Positions 61,550 to 64,000 of a stretch of DNA of 64,000 nt are shown here, piece after piece. The notes under the pieces were generated by a model. The model had not been told where the DNA came from, did not search any database, and was given only the letters and a program-made list of their open reading frames with translations. How positions within the stretch are numbered: position 1 is the first letter of the stretch; each line of letters starts with the position of its first letter. Source of the DNA: Planifilum fulgidum (GTDB lineage: Bacteria; Bacillota; Bacilli; Thermoactinomycetales; DSM-44946); NCBI RefSeq assembly GCF_900113175.1, contig NZ_FOOK01000002.1:51983-115982 (forward strand). Reading direction: 5' to 3'. A program made the position numbers and the translations under genes.

Positions 61550-63058
61550 CTATCCCGCCTTCCTTATGTCCTTCTCCTTGAAAAAGAGCCAGCGGTCAAA
61601 AAAGGGCGTAAGGTCCCTGCCGGCCACCTCATTGGCCACCCGGATGAAATCCCGGGTGGTGGCCACCTGGAACTTGTACCGGTCATAATAGGTTCGGAGG
61701 ATTTCCAACACCTTCTCCTTTCCGATCTCATCCATCAGCCTCCAGAGCATGGCGGCGGGACGGGTGTAGACCATCAACCCGTAGATGGAGTCGGAGTACC
61801 GGTACAGGGGCTCCACCGAGGTCACCCCCTGCCTTTTATGGATTTCATCGCTCACTTCCGCCGCCCTCGCCAGAAACTCCCGCTGATCTTCCCCCATCTT
61901 GTCATGCATGTACAGCATCTCGGAAAAGGTGGTCAAACCCTCATCCAGCCAGGGTTCCTTCACCTGATTGTTGCCGACCACTCCGTACCACCACTGATGG
62001 GCCAGCTCGTGCACCACGACATTGACGGCGGGACGCTCCCCTTTCCGGGTGGGGTATTTGGGAATGGACGTGACAAGGCCGGGATACTCCATGCCCGCGA
62101 TCCCGTAGCCGGTCTCTCCCAGCACCACGTCCACCTCGCGATAGGGATAGGGCCCGAACAGGCTTCCGAAGAACCGCATGCCGGATACGGCGGCCCGGTG
62201 CAGTTTTTTCGCCTCTTTCTCCATTCCCTTTTGATACCAGAGGTTGACCTCCACATCCCCCGCCGCTCCTTGGATCACCTCGTAATCTTTGGTGATGACG
62301 GCGGCAAAATCCCTCATGTTTTCCTGGCGGAGGGTCACGGTCCCCTTCGCCGGCTTCGTCGGGTCATCATCGGCGCTGGTGATTACCCGGTATCCTTCCG
62401 GCACCCGGAACGTCACTTCAAAATCGGACATCTGGGAATAAAAGGGATCCCCCACGGTGGTGTAGGGTTCCGTGTGCCAGCCGTCCTCGTCCTTCACGGC
62501 CAGCATCGGATACCATTGGGCGAGAAAGGCGGTGCGACCGAAGGCGTTCAGGCGGCTTCCCCCCCTGGGCAGTTTCAGGCGGTATTTCATCTCGATTCGG
62601 GCGGATTGTCCCGGCTGAAGGGGCTTCGGCAGGTTCACCCTCATCACGGTTCCGTCGATATGGGTCGCCGCCTTTCGGCCGTTCACCTTAACCTCCGTCA
62701 CATCCAGATAACCCGGTTCCTTCGGTTTCGAGTGCTCCTCCCATTGCCACCGGCGGAAGGCATTGGGGTAAAGGCGGAAATAGACCTCTTCCCACGTTTC
62801 CGATCGATTTTTCGGCAGCGTCACCTCCATCCGTCCGGCGACCGTGCGGGCTTTGTCGTCATAATCGGCCCTGATCCGGTAGACGGGGCGGGAGGCGGTC
62901 GGGGAAGACGCTTTTCCCATCGACAGACGGGCCGGCACCTCCGACGCCCGCAGACGATCCAGCTGCCCCATCAAAGCAATCGCGGCCAAAACCAGGCAAA
63001 ACCCAAGACAAGCCCAGAAGCGGAGCTCCACCAAGGCGCGTTTCATCCATCCATTCAC
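61550..63058 (-). CDS. M1-family (gluzincin) metallopeptidase, membrane-anchored
   Basis: 502 aa from GTG 63058 (AAAGGA five bases upstream). One N-terminal anchor helix (about 8-30), then an M1 beta domain (VYRIRADYDDKARTVAGRMEV) and a thermolysin-like catalytic domain with GMEYPGLV (GAMEN equivalent), HELAHQWWYG zinc site and DEGLTTFSEM (third ligand Glu). The active site faces outside. Shorter than classic aminopeptidase N because the C-terminal armadillo domain is missing. Confidence 0.9.
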   Translation of the reverse strand: MNGWMKRALVELRFWACLGFCLVLAAIALMGQLDRLRASEVPARLSMGKASSPTASRPVYRIRADYDDKARTVAGRMEVTLPKNRSETWEEVYFRLYPNAFRRWQWEEHSKPKEPGYLDVTEVKVNGRKAATHIDGTVMRVNLPKPLQPGQSARIEMKYRLKLPRGGSRLNAFGRTAFLAQWYPMLAVKDEDGWHTEPYTTVGDPFYSQMSDFEVTFRVPEGYRVITSADDDPTKPAKGTVTLRQENMRDFAAVITKDYEVIQGAAGDVEVNLWYQKGMEKEAKKLHRAAVSGMRFFGSLFGPYPYREVDVVLGETGYGIAGMEYPGLVTSIPKYPTRKGERPAVNVVVHELAHQWWYGVVGNNQVKEPWLDEGLTTFSEMLYMHDKMGEDQREFLARAAEVSDEIHKRQGVTSVEPLYRYSDSIYGLMVYTRPAAMLWRLMDEIGKEKVLEILRTYYDRYKFQVATTRDFIRVANEVAGRDLTPFFDRWLFFKEKDIRKAG

Positions 63059-63151
63059 CCATTTCCTTTCCGTATTTCTTCCGCTCCTAGGGTTTCCAAT
63101 CCGGGGTGAAATCATAATGGACGAAGTGAGCCGCCGCATAAAAATGACGCA

Positions 63152-63181
63152 AAAAAAAGCGTCCCCGAAACGGGAACGCTC
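63152..63181 (-). terminator. Terminator of the acyl-CoA ligase gene
   Basis: AGCGTCCCCG pairs with CGGGAACGCT (one mismatch) around AAA; on the minus strand eight T follow. It lies 125 bases after the ligase stop. Confidence 0.7.
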
Positions 63182-63305
63182 AAGGCCGCAGGCAAACCTT
63201 ATTTCCCCTAATGAAGGAGTCGCCCCGAGAAACCGCTTCTTTCGATGAAATTCCCGGAGCGCCTCTGAAAAGCGGGACCCCCTTCTCTCAGAGGCGGGTA
63301 TCAAA

Positions 63306-64000
63306 TCAGACGGATTCTTCCTTTTTCTCCAGGCCCAATTCCCTGGCGGCCATCTCCCGCAGCCGGAATTTCTGGATTTTGCCGCTGGCCGTCATGGGAT
63401 ATTCATCGACAAAGAAGACATGGCGGGGAATCTTGTACCGGGCGATCTTCCCCTCGCAGAAGGCGCGCACCTCTTCTGGGGTGAGCTGCTCCCCCTCCTT
63501 GACCCGGATGAAGGCGGCCACCTGCTCCCCGTATTTCTCGTCGGGAACGCCGACGATCTGCACATCCAGGATCTTCGGATGCGTGTAGAGAAATTCCTCG
63601 ATCTCCCGGGGGTAAATGTTTTCCCCTCCCCGGATGATCATATCCTTCAGCCGCCCCGTGATGCGGAAATAGCCGTTTTCGTCCATCACCGCCAGATCGC
63701 CGGTGTGGAGCCACCCTTCATCGTCGATGGCTTCCGCCGTGGCTTCGGGCATCTTGTAATATCCCTTCATGACATGGTAGCCCCGGGTGCACAGCTCCCC
63801 CTGGACGCCCGGCGGCACCTCTCTCCCCGTCGCCGGATCCACGATCTTGGCCTCCACGTTGGGAAGCACCCGTCCCACCGTCGAGACGCGCAATTCGATG
63901 GGATCGTCGGTCCGGGTCTGGGTGATCACCGGAGAGGATTCCGTCTGGCCGTAGGCGATGGTGATCTCCTTCGCCCCCATCTCGTCGACCACCCGTCTCA
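63306..64000 (-). CDS. Acyl-CoA synthetase/AMP-binding protein, C-terminal part (cut by window edge)
   Basis: The last 231 codons are in view; the frame is open across the right edge, so the 5' end lies beyond 64000. Motifs are [12 protein letters not shown] (A5 motif), [25 protein letters not shown] (A7), [27 protein letters not shown] (A8, with the hinge) and the catalytic lysine in [14 protein letters not shown] (A10). It activates a carboxylic acid, likely a medium/long-chain fatty acid, as acyl-AMP and then acyl-CoA. Substrate not determined. Confidence 0.93.
   Translation of the reverse strand, partial: RRVVDEMGAKEITIAYGQTESSPVITQTRTDDPIELRVSTVGRVLPNVEAKIVDPATGREVPPGVQGELCTRGYHVMKGYYKMPEATAEAIDDEGWLHTGDLAVMDENGYFRITGRLKDMIIRGGENIYPREIEEFLYTHPKILDVQIVGVPDEKYGEQVAAFIRVKEGEQLTPEEVRAFCEGKIARYKIPRHVFFVDEYPMTASGKIQKFRLREMAARELGLEKKEESV

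Overview
The window is about 58% GC and reads as chromosomal DNA of a Gram-positive, endospore-lineage Bacillota. Bacillales markers are a seven-gene comG competence operon, GpsB, a YhcN-type sporulation lipoprotein, YugP, a trmK-yqfO pair, QueF, and a tenI-thiO-thiS-thiG unit under a TPP riboswitch. High GC together with an A-type RNase P RNA and a selenocysteine system points to a thermophilic Thermoactinomycetaceae-like member (inference, not proven here).

Layout. 1-95: leader-proximal end of a CRISPR array that continues off the left edge. 220-4528 (-): comGA-comGG with a long terminator hairpin. 4700-7632: tRNA-Gln, then a metallophosphoesterase, an MGDG-synthase-like glycosyltransferase and a YkoP-like protein. 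7730-11013 (-): TerC-type transporter, ThiI and its cysteine desulfurase. 11165-15528: LacI-type regulator, then selD, selA and a glutathione peroxidase. 15662-16639: S66 peptidase. 16902-24190 (-): maltodextrin importer (binding protein and two permeases) followed by two alpha-glucan hydrolases. 24461-31374: small metabolic genes, tRNA-Sec, a poly-gamma-glutamate hydrolase, a 1-kb interval without a recognisable gene, and tRNA-Gly. 31471-33363: selB. 33409-42541: DUF4190-like, OppA-like, NlpC/P60, GpsB, YhcN, YugP, CPA2 antiporter and FtsW/SpoVE-type genes. 42599-45530 (-): TPP-controlled thiazole genes. 45643-49442 (-): DedA, an isolated NuoD, a nicotinamidase-like hydrolase and an M42 peptidase. 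49619-54365: thiamine-binding-like protein, FdhD and a molybdopterin oxidoreductase. 54585-64000: DUF2339 protein, GDSL hydrolase, rnpB, yqfO/trmK, an exo/endonuclease-phosphatase protein, an M1 peptidase and a partial acyl-CoA ligase.

The main system is a complete selenocysteine decoding set spread over three loci: selD, selA, tRNA-Sec(UCA) and selB. selD itself carries an in-frame UGA at codon 17 followed by a bSECIS-like hairpin, so ordinary gene calling truncates it. The two other likely clients in the window, the glutathione peroxidase and the formate-dehydrogenase-like enzyme, both have cysteine at the catalytic position. Other points of interest are the A-type rnpB, a tenI gene whose only sensible start is AUC just after the riboswitch terminator, an orphan nuoD, and an apparently transcribed 0.75-kb unit (30143 down to 29368) without a clear protein.
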